Source of the DNA: an uncultured archaeon
Lineage (GTDB): Archaea > Halobacteriota > Methanosarcinia > Methanosarcinales > Methanoperedenaceae
NCBI GenBank assembly: GCA_902386135.1
Contig: CABMIB010000014.1
Coordinates: 1-47,437, forward strand
Direction: 5' to 3'
Length of the DNA stretch: 47,437 nucleotides
The position numbers were made by a program, and so were the translations under genes. The notes under the pieces are model-generated. The model made no database searches and was not told the origin of the DNA. It saw only the letters and a list, made by a program, of their open reading frames with translations. This document shows positions 31,610 to 39,947 of this stretch, in pieces (positions within the stretch are counted from its first letter, which is position 1; each line of letters begins with the position of its first letter).

Positions 31610-32137
31610 TCATCTGACTTTTCTCAACTTTTGGTTGATATCACTAAGATCAAAAGCTTCAGGATCAAAGCTTCCGCCGACCCATTCCAGCATGTGGTCA
31701 TGTTCTGGATGAGATGGATCTTGGATTGTCTTCAGGAAATCGTAATAGCCCCAAATTCCGCCGCAATCTTCAGGAGGGCAGGCGCGTTTGCCTTTAAGGC
31801 AAATAGGATAGTGCTTATCCGACTCCGGCGACAGAATCTTTTCAACCAGGATTTTATGATACCAGTAGTCTCCAAAATCGTATATATAGGCAAACTTAGC
31901 CCCCTCTTCAGAAACCACTTGACTCAATTTCACTGTTTTTTCATTATTCATTTTAAAGTCATAATCCGGGCTCGGTTCACCGTAATGCATATCATCAATA
32001 ATGAATTCGTGGAGATGGTAATCGCTCCATCCCATGACCACCTGTAAAATCTTGTGAAGCCTATATAAGGTAGTGGCGCTTGTAACCTGAATTCTTCTCC
32101 AGATAGGCGGTTTACTATCTTCGAGAGTTACTTTCAT
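31610..32137 (-). CDS. pRiA4b ORF-3-like protein
   Basis: 175 aa with the full family signature: KPPIWRRIQV, LHKILQVVMGWSDYHLHEF, FAYIYDFGDYWYHKI, CPPEDCGGIWGYYDFL and HMLEWVGGSFDPEAFD. The family is widespread on plasmids and mobile elements; function unknown. The family's N-terminal strand continues in frame upstream of the ATG (DIYVYQ) with no ATG/GTG/TTG before it that has a Shine-Dalgarno. The original start may have been lost, leaving the ATG at 32137. Confidence 0.85.
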   Translation of the reverse strand: MKVTLEDSKPPIWRRIQVTSATTLYRLHKILQVVMGWSDYHLHEFIIDDMHYGEPSPDYDFKMNNEKTVKLSQVVSEEGAKFAYIYDFGDYWYHKILVEKILSPESDKHYPICLKGKRACPPEDCGGIWGYYDFLKTIQDPSHPEHDHMLEWVGGSFDPEAFDLSDINQKLRKVR

Positions 32138-32261
32138 CTGATAAACGTAAATATCCGTAGGCTGTTTTATTTTAGCCGTATTCGTTCTCCCCTATAATAG
32201 GTAATTAGTTTCTGCTTATTAAAACTTTATCCAAGTGACGAATGTTAACAAAAAAAGCCAA

Positions 32262-32660
32262 TTATTCTTTCAATGATGCGCTTACTACTGCTCCCGTTGC
32301 TAAAGCCTGCTCAACCCACGCCATATCTTTCAGTATAAACACTATTTTATCACGTACGGGGTAGCTCTCTACCGAGTTCTTGAGAAGCTCGCCATATTTC
32401 TGGGACTTGCTAACCTCCACAGTATAAGGTGCTGGGTCTTCAACTAACGTGGGGTCATAGCCCTTCCTATCGAGTAGCTTCATGACCTTATTTCTCTCCC
32501 CTGCGGTTGGCATTTTAAATCTGTACCTCTGCTTCTCATAAAACGGCTCAAGCTCCCTGAATAGTTCTGAATCATCGAAGAATTGCTTGAAATAATAGGC
32601 GCCGTCGATCTTGAAGATGTTGATGCGGGGGCGCTTTTGTGTTATGTCGAAGGAGGGCAT
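32262..32660 (-). CDS. Hypothetical protein
   Basis: 132 aa from the ATG at 32660 (MPSFDITQKRPRINIFKIDG); an upstream in-frame start gives a hydrophobic extension I consider unlikely. The sequence is charged, with YYFKQFFDDSELFRELEPFY and VRDKIVFILKDMAWVEQALA. No family recognised. Confidence 0.55.
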   Translation of the reverse strand: MPSFDITQKRPRINIFKIDGAYYFKQFFDDSELFRELEPFYEKQRYRFKMPTAGERNKVMKLLDRKGYDPTLVEDPAPYTVEVSKSQKYGELLKNSVESYPVRDKIVFILKDMAWVEQALATGAVVSASLKE

Positions 32661-32801
32661 GACTATAATTTGGACTGGAAAGCAGATAAACAATTCGATA
32701 CCGATAGACATGGTCTTAAAAAATATTTAGATAACTTTTTATACTATGTGGTAAAGTTATATAGTATAGAAAACTGTAAAATTAAAAGGGAGTGGGATAA
32801 C

Positions 32802-33206
32802 ATGAGAATAAGGGTTGTTAGTTCAAAAGAAGAAATAAGTTCTCTCAGTAAAGGTGAAAAAATAGTTCATCTCGGTTTCAGACCATCAGACAAAGACATT
32901 TTCACATTAGTAAAGTCGTGCCCAGATGTGAAAGCCATACATATACCCAATTCTTATATAAGGACAATATCAAACTCTACGAAGATGTTCCTTAATATGC
33001 AGGGTATTGCGTTACTTGAGGGCGATTTATGGGGTCATAGAACAGATATTAACGAATACTCTGAGATAGAACCTGAAGTTTTTGATAGAATTAAGGAACG
33101 CAGAAAAGAAGGTTTATCTGAGTCTGCCCTTCTGGGGAAATTGGAAAGAGAGACGCACCTTAATAAAGATTTACTGAAGTTCTTGTTAAAAGAAAAGGTA
33201 AAATAA
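32802..33206 (+). CDS. DUF1699 family protein
   Basis: 134 aa starting MRIRVVSSKEEISSL, with EKIVHLGFRPSDKDIFTLVK and KAIHIPNSYIRTISNSTKMF. It matches DUF1699, a family of Methanosarcinales. The C-terminal half (YSEIEPEVFDRIKERRKEGL) is HTH-like. The ATG at 32802 is preferred (GGGAGTGGG upstream) over an upstream in-frame start that overlaps the opposite gene. It is one of the clearest taxonomic markers inside the element. Confidence 0.8.
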   Translation: MRIRVVSSKEEISSLSKGEKIVHLGFRPSDKDIFTLVKSCPDVKAIHIPNSYIRTISNSTKMFLNMQGIALLEGDLWGHRTDINEYSEIEPEVFDRIKERRKEGLSESALLGKLERETHLNKDLLKFLLKEKVK

Positions 33207-33296
33207 ATACCTTCATTTCTTTTTTTTTAGCAAAGATATATATCTTAAGAGTTATTATATTATTCTGATTCTCATTGAATCAGGAGGGTAAATCTT

Positions 33297-33356
33297 ATGG
33301 CAACAAAGGAGAAGAAATCAAAAGGGAAACCAAAGCCAGCAACGCATAAGAAGTGA
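33297..33356 (+). CDS. 19-aa basic microprotein
   Basis: MATKEKKSKGKPKPATHKK, nine lysines in 19 residues. It has a good Shine-Dalgarno (AGGAGGG), a TATA-like AGATATATATC (33234-33244) and a terminator directly after the stop. Promoter, ribosome site and terminator all fit a gene this short. Function unknown; nucleic-acid binding is plausible. Confidence 0.55.
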   Translation: MATKEKKSKGKPKPATHKK

Positions 33357-33384
33357 TATAATCAAGGTTAACTTCTTCTTTTTT
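33348..33384 (+). terminator. Terminator of the microprotein gene
   Basis: AAGAAGT (33348-33354) pairs with ACTTCTT (33371-33377), followed by CTTTTTTA. The stem overlaps the last codons. Confidence 0.55.
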
Positions 33385-33445
33385 ATGGCAAAAGGAGTTT
33401 GCCCATTTTTTATTTCTTTGGTTTTTAAGGTTATAGCAATGGTTC

Positions 33446-35719
33446 CTATTTATTCCCCACCTCGAACCACTCTTTAAAGCCGCTCTTCTTTAATTCATCT
33501 ATAGTGGCGATTCTTACTACTAAATCCTTATCCGGCCTGTCTTTTCTCAGTCGGAACATTGTCTTTAAAGCCACCTGAATCAGTTTCTTTTTAGCTGTCT
33601 CATCACTGGCTATCTCGTAGAGAGTATCAGAGTATTCAAGGTTTTTCCTGATGTTCTTCTCGATTTGGTCTTTTGTTGTACGATGTTCGATTTCGATTCT
33701 AAGGATTTGGCCGTCTTTTTCAGCTACAAGGTCGGTATAGCCTCTCTCGCTTATGTTTAAATCAGTTGCGATTGCGTCCTCTTTCCTTACCTTGTATCCT
33801 TCTGGCTCAAGCCAGTTTTTAATAAGTTCCAAGGAGACCGCTTTACCCAGTTTTCCCCCGCCCCCAAGTTCGTTTATCGCCCGATCTGATGGAATGCTGA
33901 ATTTTTCGGCAAAAGCCATCTCTCCCCATTGAGAAAGCCAGTAATAGGAACTCCTTCCTCTTTTTACAAATTCAACTAAGCCTTTGCCTTCAGGAGGGAG
34001 CTTGGACAGTTCATAAAACTTCGTTTTAAACTCGGAATAATGGCAGGTCGAAGCCCCAAGAGATTTCAGCTTCTTGTTGGCTTCTATAAAGATATCTGAA
34101 GCTTGGTAATTACCTGTGCCAATTGCCCAGAGCATTGCTTTTTCAAGAGGGATAAGAGAAGCGGTGATCTCTTGGAGGGTTTTTGATTTTGTTTTTTCCT
34201 CGGTTTTTGGCTTTGTCGTCTCTTCAAGCTTTGCTATTTCTTCGGATTTGGGTTTTTCATCTTTTTCCTTTACTTCTTCCAGTTGCGGCTTTTTTCTCGG
34301 TTTTAGATACTTAAGCCCAAAACGATGGTTCTCAAGAATTTCATCATATGTTTCTTTACTAACCTTGGCCAGTTCGTAGCTAGGGGCAATGCTATGTGTT
34401 TTTAGCGGAATTACTCCGCCTTCTATCTTGTGCTTGATATAGAAAAACCTGTTCTGTAGGGATTGGAGTTCCTGAAAGTACTTCTCCCACTCTTCCTGGT
34501 AAGAATAGAAATCAACATCATTTGACTCTGGAGAGATCGAATAGGATTTGACTTCCGTGCCGGTAGTTTCAAAGAACTCCTTGGCCATTATTTCCGTATC
34601 TTTTCTGGAAATCCGAAAGCTTGCCTGGATTCCGCAGTTAGTGAGGATTGAATCTTGTAAGTCCTCCGGCAGTTGGGAGAGATTCTGATGGGCGAGTATC
34701 AGGGATAAGCCGTATTTTCTGGCTTCAGATAAAAGCTCAATAAAGGTCTTGGTGGCAAAGTTCTGGAATTCGTCAATGTAAAGATAAAACTGGATTCTTT
34801 GTTCCTTGGGAATATCAGAGCGGGAGAACGCGGCGAGCTTAATCTTAGTCATGAAAAGAGAGCCGATGAGATCAGCGTTTTCTTTTAATCTCCCCCGGTC
34901 AAGCTTTAAGAGAAGAATCTGGCTATTATCCATGATTTCTCTTAAGGAAAAAGAGGATTTCTTGAATGAGAACATATCTCTCAGCCTATCGTCTGAAAGA
35001 AAGGCATTAACCTTGTTCAGGGTTGATTCCATCCATTCATCCCTAGTTTTAGGCGAAAGATTATTGAAACGCTGGAAATATTGCTTTGTGATAGGGTGTT
35101 TTACTTTATCCAAAGTATTCAGCCTGAAGTCTCCATTTATGAGAAATTGTGGCAGGTCAACCAGAGTAAGGTCAGCTTCGATTAGAGCGATAAGCGTATT
35201 TCTGAGAAGATCCTCCATTCTTGCTCCCCAGGAGTCATGCCAGATTTTCTTGAAGGCTTCAATAAGCTCGGCAGCTATTTCAGCAGACGAAATCCCTTCG
35301 GTTTTCTCTAGAGGATTGAAGGCTATGGTGTATTCTTCGTTGGCCGGATCAACATAGACTATCCTTTCATTTATTTCTTCTTCTGATAAAGCCAGAAGAA
35401 GAAAGCCCTTGATTTCCTCGGCCAGATCGCCGTGAGGATCAATTAATCCGAATCCTTTTCCTTTTAAAATGTCCTGCCTGATTAAGAATTCCAAGAACTT
35501 GGATTTCCCGGCGCCGGAAGCTCCAACCACGTAGAGATGAGTACTCCTATCCTTCTCCTGGATCTTTGCCATCTGCATTTCATCTTTATTCTCGCTCCAG
35601 TACCAGCCAAGATCTAAGGCATCCTCTTCCGGGATCACTCTAGGCTCTATTTTTGGCTTCTCAGCTATCTCTAGTTTGGCTTCTTTTTTGTTTCCTTTAA
35701 GCCAGTCTAAAAGCCCCAT
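33446..35719 (-). CDS. TraG/TraD-like DNA-pumping ATPase with C-terminal extension
   Basis: 757 aa from the ATG at 35719 (MGLLDWLKGNKKEAK); an upstream in-frame start would overlap the previous gene. Walker A is VVGASGAGKSKFLEFL, then FGLIDPHGDLAEEI, Walker B is FYLYIDEFQNFA and LILAHQNLSQL. After about residue 450 come a K/E-rich linker, a winged-helix-like part and a C-terminal domain (ILRIEIEHRTTKDQIE) possibly nuclease-like. The motor resembles the shorter one at 9406. Four decayed copies of its last codons lie at 21.3, 24.6, 29.7 and 30.7 kb. Confidence 0.85.
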   Translation of the reverse strand: MGLLDWLKGNKKEAKLEIAEKPKIEPRVIPEEDALDLGWYWSENKDEMQMAKIQEKDRSTHLYVVGASGAGKSKFLEFLIRQDILKGKGFGLIDPHGDLAEEIKGFLLLALSEEEINERIVYVDPANEEYTIAFNPLEKTEGISSAEIAAELIEAFKKIWHDSWGARMEDLLRNTLIALIEADLTLVDLPQFLINGDFRLNTLDKVKHPITKQYFQRFNNLSPKTRDEWMESTLNKVNAFLSDDRLRDMFSFKKSSFSLREIMDNSQILLLKLDRGRLKENADLIGSLFMTKIKLAAFSRSDIPKEQRIQFYLYIDEFQNFATKTFIELLSEARKYGLSLILAHQNLSQLPEDLQDSILTNCGIQASFRISRKDTEIMAKEFFETTGTEVKSYSISPESNDVDFYSYQEEWEKYFQELQSLQNRFFYIKHKIEGGVIPLKTHSIAPSYELAKVSKETYDEILENHRFGLKYLKPRKKPQLEEVKEKDEKPKSEEIAKLEETTKPKTEEKTKSKTLQEITASLIPLEKAMLWAIGTGNYQASDIFIEANKKLKSLGASTCHYSEFKTKFYELSKLPPEGKGLVEFVKRGRSSYYWLSQWGEMAFAEKFSIPSDRAINELGGGGKLGKAVSLELIKNWLEPEGYKVRKEDAIATDLNISERGYTDLVAEKDGQILRIEIEHRTTKDQIEKNIRKNLEYSDTLYEIASDETAKKKLIQVALKTMFRLRKDRPDKDLVVRIATIDELKKSGFKEWFEVGNK

Positions 35720-35756
35720 AATCAAAAAAAATTCTCGGCGGTATGAGCCGCTGCTA

Positions 35757-36410
35757 CTAGGATATGCCCAAGAAACCTTTTGATTTTCTGTCAATCTTCG
35801 AAGGGTCTTGATCAAGAGCGAGCATTAACTTTCCTACTGCCTTTAAGGTAGAATGATGGCAAACCGTGGTATAGGCAGTCAAATCCTGCAATTCAAAAAG
35901 GTCAAGTTCGCTCAAAGCAAGAGCCGATCCTCCAAGACGGAACAGGGAAAGCAAAGCCTCTAAGATTGATGGTCTATAGGTTAAATACCAAGAGACATCA
36001 AGATTATTGCCGTAGTCCCTTGCATTAACGAAAATCTGATAGGGCTTGAGCATTGAGCTTTGTTGAGCTTTAACCACTAGGAAATCTCTTTTTTCACCAA
36101 AGAAACTCCCGATTATTCCTGGCGCCATTTGATCTTTCCAAGTCTCAAGAGATGGGGCTTTGCTTTCTTCGATAAAATTCTCGGTATCCTGAAAAACTTT
36201 ATCGTATTTACCCTGACCGTTCTCAATTAACATTCCCCAGCTCTCCAAAACCTGCTCTTTTCTTAAAATCCCTCCTGGCCTTAAGCCCAGATAAAGACCC
36301 GCTCCGATAAGGATAAGCCCCAAATATGTAAAAATTCCGGATACAAAACCAATGAGTAAAAAAAGAATGCCAAAGATTATTAGAGCCCAGATTTCTGCTT
36401 TTGATGGCAT
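35757..36410 (-). CDS. Membrane protein partner of the TraG-like ATPase
   Basis: 217 aa. Two adjacent N-terminal membrane spans (IWALIIFGILFLLIGFVSGI; YLGLILIGAGLYLGL) are followed by a soluble domain (VVKAQQSSMLKPYQIFVNAR; LDVSWYLTYRPSILEALLSL). The Shine-Dalgarno GGGAGG lies upstream of the ATG. It ends 37 nt before the ATPase start. It may anchor the ATPase, like a TraB/VirB10-type partner, but no known family is recognised. Confidence 0.7.
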   Translation of the reverse strand: MPSKAEIWALIIFGILFLLIGFVSGIFTYLGLILIGAGLYLGLRPGGILRKEQVLESWGMLIENGQGKYDKVFQDTENFIEESKAPSLETWKDQMAPGIIGSFFGEKRDFLVVKAQQSSMLKPYQIFVNARDYGNNLDVSWYLTYRPSILEALLSLFRLGGSALALSELDLFELQDLTAYTTVCHHSTLKAVGKLMLALDQDPSKIDRKSKGFLGIS

Positions 36411-36411
36411 T

Positions 36412-36504
36412 TTATCCTCCCAGCCTTGAATCCTCTTCCTTTTCAGTCAAAATGCTCAAATTATTCACTACCTGTTTTTTAGTAAGAATTCCATTCCTGA
36501 ACAT
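36412..36504 (-). CDS. 30-aa leader ORF
   Basis: MFRNGILTKKQVVNNLSILT then EKEEDSRLGG. The Shine-Dalgarno AGGAGAGGTGAG lies 8 nt upstream, and a TATA-like TTTATATATC is on the - strand near 36560. Its last codons contain the Shine-Dalgarno of the next gene, so it may be a leader peptide for translational coupling or a real small gene. Confidence 0.45.
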   Translation of the reverse strand: MFRNGILTKKQVVNNLSILTEKEEDSRLGG

Positions 36505-36652
36505 GTTTTTCACTCACCTCTCCTAAGGTACTGGCGCTTAGATATTATCGGGTAGATATATAAATTGCGGAGAGGGGGAAATTGGACTTTTTTAGTTTTA
36601 AAAATTGAAAAGCGATATTCCCTTGTTTGGGAGGCTTGGTTTACAAAGAACT

Positions 36653-36680
36653 GGGCAATCTTTAGATTGCTCTTTTTATT
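36653..36680 (+). terminator. Intrinsic-terminator-like hairpin
   Basis: GCAATC (36655-36660) and GATTGC (36665-36670), then CTTTTTATT. No gene ends here on the + strand; it lies in the non-coding right arm (36505-36988). Confidence 0.5.
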
Positions 36681-36844
36681 GGTATTTTAATAATGTAAAA
36701 TGCTAACCGAGCCCGAGCGGAGCGAGGGCGAGGGGGAAGGGTATACATAGTTTAGTTCTCTGGTGCATTCGGTAATTTTTATTGTAGATACAGAAACAGT
36801 ATGAGTAAAGGGATATGAAAGCTAGAGAACGAAAGACAGAGTAA

Positions 36845-36925
36845 GCTTTCATATTCTTCCATATAGGTATTCGGGTTTTCATATTCTTCCATTTTCTTCC
36901 ATATTGTTTCCATTTTATTCTATTT
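36845..36925. repeat. Right iteron cluster, about seven 10-bp units
   Basis: Units GCTTTCATAT, TCTTCCATAT, GTTTTCATAT, TCTTCCATTT, TCTTCCATAT and so on have 10-11 bp spacing and the same orientation as the left cluster. The upstream AGAGAACGAAAG and GCGAGGGCGAG words are also shared. It lies between the integrase stop and the TraG-like operon. Confidence 0.6.
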
Positions 36926-36988
36926 TCAAAATAAGCCTTAAAAATTCATGTATCAATCATTTTCCTTGCAAGTTTTGCGTTGATAAAT

Positions 36989-37840
36989 TTAACTTGGCAG
37001 TATTGCCTTTATCCTATCCTCCACATCAATCTCCTGGTTTTTCTTCAGCCGAAAAGCAAGCCCGCATTTAGGGCACTGAACTTTAATATGATCAGGTTTA
37101 GTGCCGAATACCTTGTCGTAAGCCTTTTTACGGTCATCTACTGCAAACTGTAGGTAAATGGCAGTAGTACCCAGGTCTTCATGTCCTAACTGCTGTTGCA
37201 GCGTTCTTAAGTCCATTCCATGCTGAATACAATAGATAGCATGTCCATGCCTGAATTTATGGGCACTGACCCACGACAATCCTACCTTTTCCCTGAGCTT
37301 CTCGATAAACAGTTTTGCACCATTCTCATTAAGATTGATGATTTTATCGTTTACCTTCAAAGAATATCTCTTTATATGCTCTTGAATCAGGTTCAAGGTA
37401 TCCGAATCTATTACTATCGTTCTCGGTTTTAGTTCGCAAGATTTTACATTTTTACCATATATCGCAATAATCCTATCCTTAAAGACAATGTCTTTAACCC
37501 TGATGCCGTGATGCTCTTTTTGCACATAGGTAACAAGATAAGGACATTTACTATCTATGCAAATCTTATCATCCTTTATGGCACTCCATTTTGGACATCT
37601 TCCTTTTCGTTTGTTAAAGCCAGGAAAAAGGCATTGTGTATATGGTCTTTTTGGTGTGCCTACAATCTCAGCGATTCTTGCGCCAGTAAAGAATAAGAGT
37701 CGAATAAACAGAGAATACTCACCTTTTCTGGCACGTTTTAATACTGCACTGTTCTCATAATCTTTGGCAGTCTGTTCTAGTTTTAAGAAGTCCTCATACT
37801 TTACATAAGTACTTAAATTTTTCATTGCGTCTGATACCAT
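36989..37840 (-). CDS. Tyrosine recombinase (integrase) with zinc-binding insert
   Basis: 283 aa from the ATG at 37840 (GAAGG 7 nt upstream); an in-frame ATG at 37894 would extend it by 18 aa. Catalytic landmarks are GARIAEIV (first Arg), HKFRHGHA (HxxR), LGHEDLGTTAIYLQF (Gly-His, and Tyr nucleophile). A cysteine-rich insert (CLFPGFNKRKGRCPKW ... CIDSKCPY) and a C-terminal CPKCGLAFR suggest zinc ribbons. The gene starts 92 bp from the right core, the usual place for an integrase beside its att site. Confidence 0.9.
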   Translation of the reverse strand: MVSDAMKNLSTYVKYEDFLKLEQTAKDYENSAVLKRARKGEYSLFIRLLFFTGARIAEIVGTPKRPYTQCLFPGFNKRKGRCPKWSAIKDDKICIDSKCPYLVTYVQKEHHGIRVKDIVFKDRIIAIYGKNVKSCELKPRTIVIDSDTLNLIQEHIKRYSLKVNDKIINLNENGAKLFIEKLREKVGLSWVSAHKFRHGHAIYCIQHGMDLRTLQQQLGHEDLGTTAIYLQFAVDDRKKAYDKVFGTKPDHIKVQCPKCGLAFRLKKNQEIDVEDRIKAILPS

Positions 37841-37915
37841 TTTGCAGCCTTCTAACAATTTTAAAGGCTTAGAATGGGAATATAAGGTATACACTGCCTT
37901 TAATAAGTAAAATAA

Positions 37916-38440
37916 GGCTTATTAAAGGCTATATCGCCTGTCATTGGTGTAATCCTCATGGTGGCGATCACTGTCATATTAGCGGCTGTAATTGCAGCGT
38001 TCGTGTTCGGCCTGGGCGGTCAGCAGTCTGCTGCACCGACTGCAAGTATAGTGGCAGCAAATAACCCAGATACAACCAGCATAGACCTGAAGATACAGCA
38101 CAAAGGTGGAGATACACTGAAAGGCGGAGACTGGAAGTTATCCATAGTCCCTGTTGGGAAATCGCCTAATTTCGTGATTTCACAGACAGGAAACAATCTG
38201 GCAGTTGGAGCGCAGATAATAACTTCAAATGTAACAACAAATGGCAGTTGGGTAGTGACCACTAACCCCCAGGGCGTTAATGTAACCAACACAAATGTAT
38301 ACATTGGTGGTGCATTGGGTAATGGTGGTGATGTTACGTTACCAGGAAACGACTTGGTATCAGGTCAGAAGTACGACATTAAGCTGGTTCACGTCCCGTC
38401 CAACGCAATGTTGCTTGATACTGTGGTTGAAGTAAGGTAG
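37916..38440 (+). pseudogene. Pilin A2, headless host pilin body
   Basis: Open frame from a stop at 37913-37915, but no ATG/GTG/TTG before the conserved helix (codons ...KAISPVIGVILMV). The body is intact through DTVVEVR. It is closely similar to pilin A1 in the first 30 and last 30 residues and diverged in between. It has no leader peptide and no promoter in place, so it should be silent unless the element leaves or rearranges. A start at the internal ATG (37958) would lack the prepilin leader. Confidence 0.75.
37932..37998. other. Right attachment core (attR candidate)
   Basis: Identical to 629-695 over 67 bp, and after one mismatch over 27 bp more. Excision between the two would rebuild one intact pilin gene with the A2 body and release a circle of about 37.3 kb. 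Confidence 0.75.
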
Positions 38441-38475
38441 GGCAAATTTTTATGCCCTCTTTTTACTTTTTTCGG
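38440..38475 (+). terminator. Hairpin plus T-tract after pilin A2
   Basis: GGGCA (38440-38444) pairs with TGCCC (38453-38457), followed by a T-rich tract. The same as at 1097-1130, and again holding the ATG of the next pilin. Confidence 0.6.
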
Positions 38476-39000
38476 GGGCAACTTGATTTTTATTTTAATA
38501 AATTTAAAACAAATTGCAATGCTGTATCTCCAGTCATTGGAGTTATACTGATGGTAGCAATTACTGTGATCGTGGCGGCAGTGGTTGCGGTGTTTGGATT
38601 TGGATTTACTGGTAGTTTCGGCGGTGCAAGTCCAAAACCACCTACTGCGGCTATTACAGTAGCAAGTATTCCTGAAACTATTGGAATTGTCGATATGAAA
38701 ATAACGGATAGAGGTGGGGATACCTTGAGAGCAGGTGATTGGGAGTTGTCCATAGTACCTGTAGGACAGCCGCCTGCATATCGGGTTTCAAGCACTTTAT
38801 TCAAAGCTGGAGACCAGATAATCACTACGAATGTGACCAACTATCCAGGTGCTACGTATAATGTAACCAATGCGGTGGTCAACATAACCGCTGGCGACGA
38901 TCCTTCTGCAAGGCTTGTGTCCGGGCAAAAGTACGATGTTAAGATGATAGTCTATCCGTTCAAGAGCATGGTGCTTGATACGGTGGTTGAAGTAAGGTGA
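38452..39000 (+). CDS. Type IV pilin-like protein B2 (host copy)
   Basis: 182 aa, paralogue of B1. Same N-terminal stretch, CNAVSPVIGVILMVAITV helix and DTVVEVR end, with a diverged middle (TNYPGATYNVTNAVVNIT). The ATG lies in the terminator hairpin after pilin A2. In the present state no promoter upstream is evident, so expression is doubtful. The intergenic DNA between A and B is almost identical in both pairs even though the bodies differ. Confidence 0.75.
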   Translation: MPSFYFFRGQLDFYFNKFKTNCNAVSPVIGVILMVAITVIVAAVVAVFGFGFTGSFGGASPKPPTAAITVASIPETIGIVDMKITDRGGDTLRAGDWELSIVPVGQPPAYRVSSTLFKAGDQIITTNVTNYPGATYNVTNAVVNITAGDDPSARLVSGQKYDVKMIVYPFKSMVLDTVVEVR

Positions 39001-39110
39001 GAGGGATTCTCTTTATTAAGGGAAATCCAGCAACCTTCCAGCTAGTTTTTAGCAAGCGTTCAGGAAGGCAGAAGTGTAAAATTGATAGAAAGATAAGGAA
39101 TAATTATTTT

Positions 39111-39365
39111 TCACTCGTATACATAGTCGTGGTGCTTAAAGGAGATAAATATAACAGTTGATTCTCGTATCTGGAAGGTTATAACAAATGATCCTATATG
39201 AGCCCTTCTTAACCCCTTCAATTCATTCCTTAAAGGCTTGTAGTGATCTGGATTCTCCTGAATTTCTTCAACCTTAAGTTCCAACCTCTTAAATAGCGAT
39301 TTATCTTTACTTTTTAGTTTCTTAAGTATTTTGAGAAACTCCTTAGTGAACTCGCTCTGATACAT
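39111..39365 (-). CDS. RelE/ParE-type toxin
   Basis: 84 aa: FTKEFLKILKKLKSKDKSLF, NPDHYKPLRNELKGLRRAHI and FISFKHHDYVYE, the RelE/YoeB-like pattern with C-terminal H-D-x-x-Y. It would cleave mRNA on the ribosome. It follows its antitoxin by 6 nt on the - strand. It is in the host flank just outside the element. Confidence 0.85.
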   Translation of the reverse strand: MYQSEFTKEFLKILKKLKSKDKSLFKRLELKVEEIQENPDHYKPLRNELKGLRRAHIGSFVITFQIRESTVIFISFKHHDYVYE

Positions 39366-39371
39366 TTCTGA

Positions 39372-39614
39372 TTACAGCGATTCAAAGAGTTTTTTCCTGT
39401 CACGGCTACCTTTGCATTTCACGGTATCTCCGCTCTCAGCCTCACGGATGCCTTTTTTAATGCTTGCCATAAATTCGGGATCACTATAAATTAGCAGATC
39501 ATCTTTTAACATCTCAAGCTCTTCCTTTCTTTTCTCAAGTTTATTTATAAAATCCTCAAAGTCGTATATAAGGTCAAGCAACACGCTTTTATGAGTGGTT
39601 TTCATCTCAGCCAT
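39372..39614 (-). CDS. Antitoxin of the RelE pair
   Basis: 80 aa from MAEMKTTHKSVL; upstream in-frame starts add an unlikely cysteine/phenylalanine-rich stretch. Helical (LIYDFEDFINKLEKRKEELE) with EFMASIKKGIREAESGDTV, like archaeal RelB-type antitoxins. A TATA-like AAATATTTAAGTG lies about 35 nt upstream. Confidence 0.75.
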   Translation of the reverse strand: MAEMKTTHKSVLLDLIYDFEDFINKLEKRKEELEMLKDDLLIYSDPEFMASIKKGIREAESGDTVKCKGSRDRKKLFESL

Positions 39615-39794
39615 TTTATCACTTATCATTAGATTAACTATTATACACTTAAATATTTGTGAGGAAAAGTTAAAAAGGCATTTGTGGACTGACTCCTTCA
39701 CTCTATTTTTATCTAATAATCATTAGTACCGGCAGAGCCGAATCATCTCGTAAAAAATACGCCCGGATACCTCACCAATTGTTGTGAGGTCGGA

Positions 39795-39829
39795 TTCATT
39801 ATAGGATAGCTGGAATACAATGGCAAGGG
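39795..39829. repeat. Dispersed repeat (GGATAGCTGGAAT), copy 2
   Basis: Nearly identical to 12396-12430, but located in the host flank outside the right core. Confidence 0.7.
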
Positions 39830-39947
39830 AGCATCTAACAACTTAAAAGAAATTACGAGGATTTTGTCATGATAAGCAACGTTATATATTCCAAAAACGT
39901 TATTTTAATTTGTAAATTTTGGGAGAAATTCAAAGGGAGGTGATTAA

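Larger units (their letters stand above)
629..37998. mobile_element. Integrative element inserted in a pilin gene (about 37.3 kb)
   Basis: The element is bounded by the two 67-bp cores. A tyrosine recombinase lies about 90 bp inside the right core. It contains plasmid-type replication genes, two DNA-pumping ATPases, a serine recombinase, phage-like regulators and cargo. No relaxase or full type IV secretion channel is visible, so self-transfer is not supported. Iteron clusters sit near both ends. Decayed duplicates of its own genes inside the cargo suggest repeated insertion of related elements. The alternative is a tandem pilin-pair duplication later split by insertions. Confidence 0.7.
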
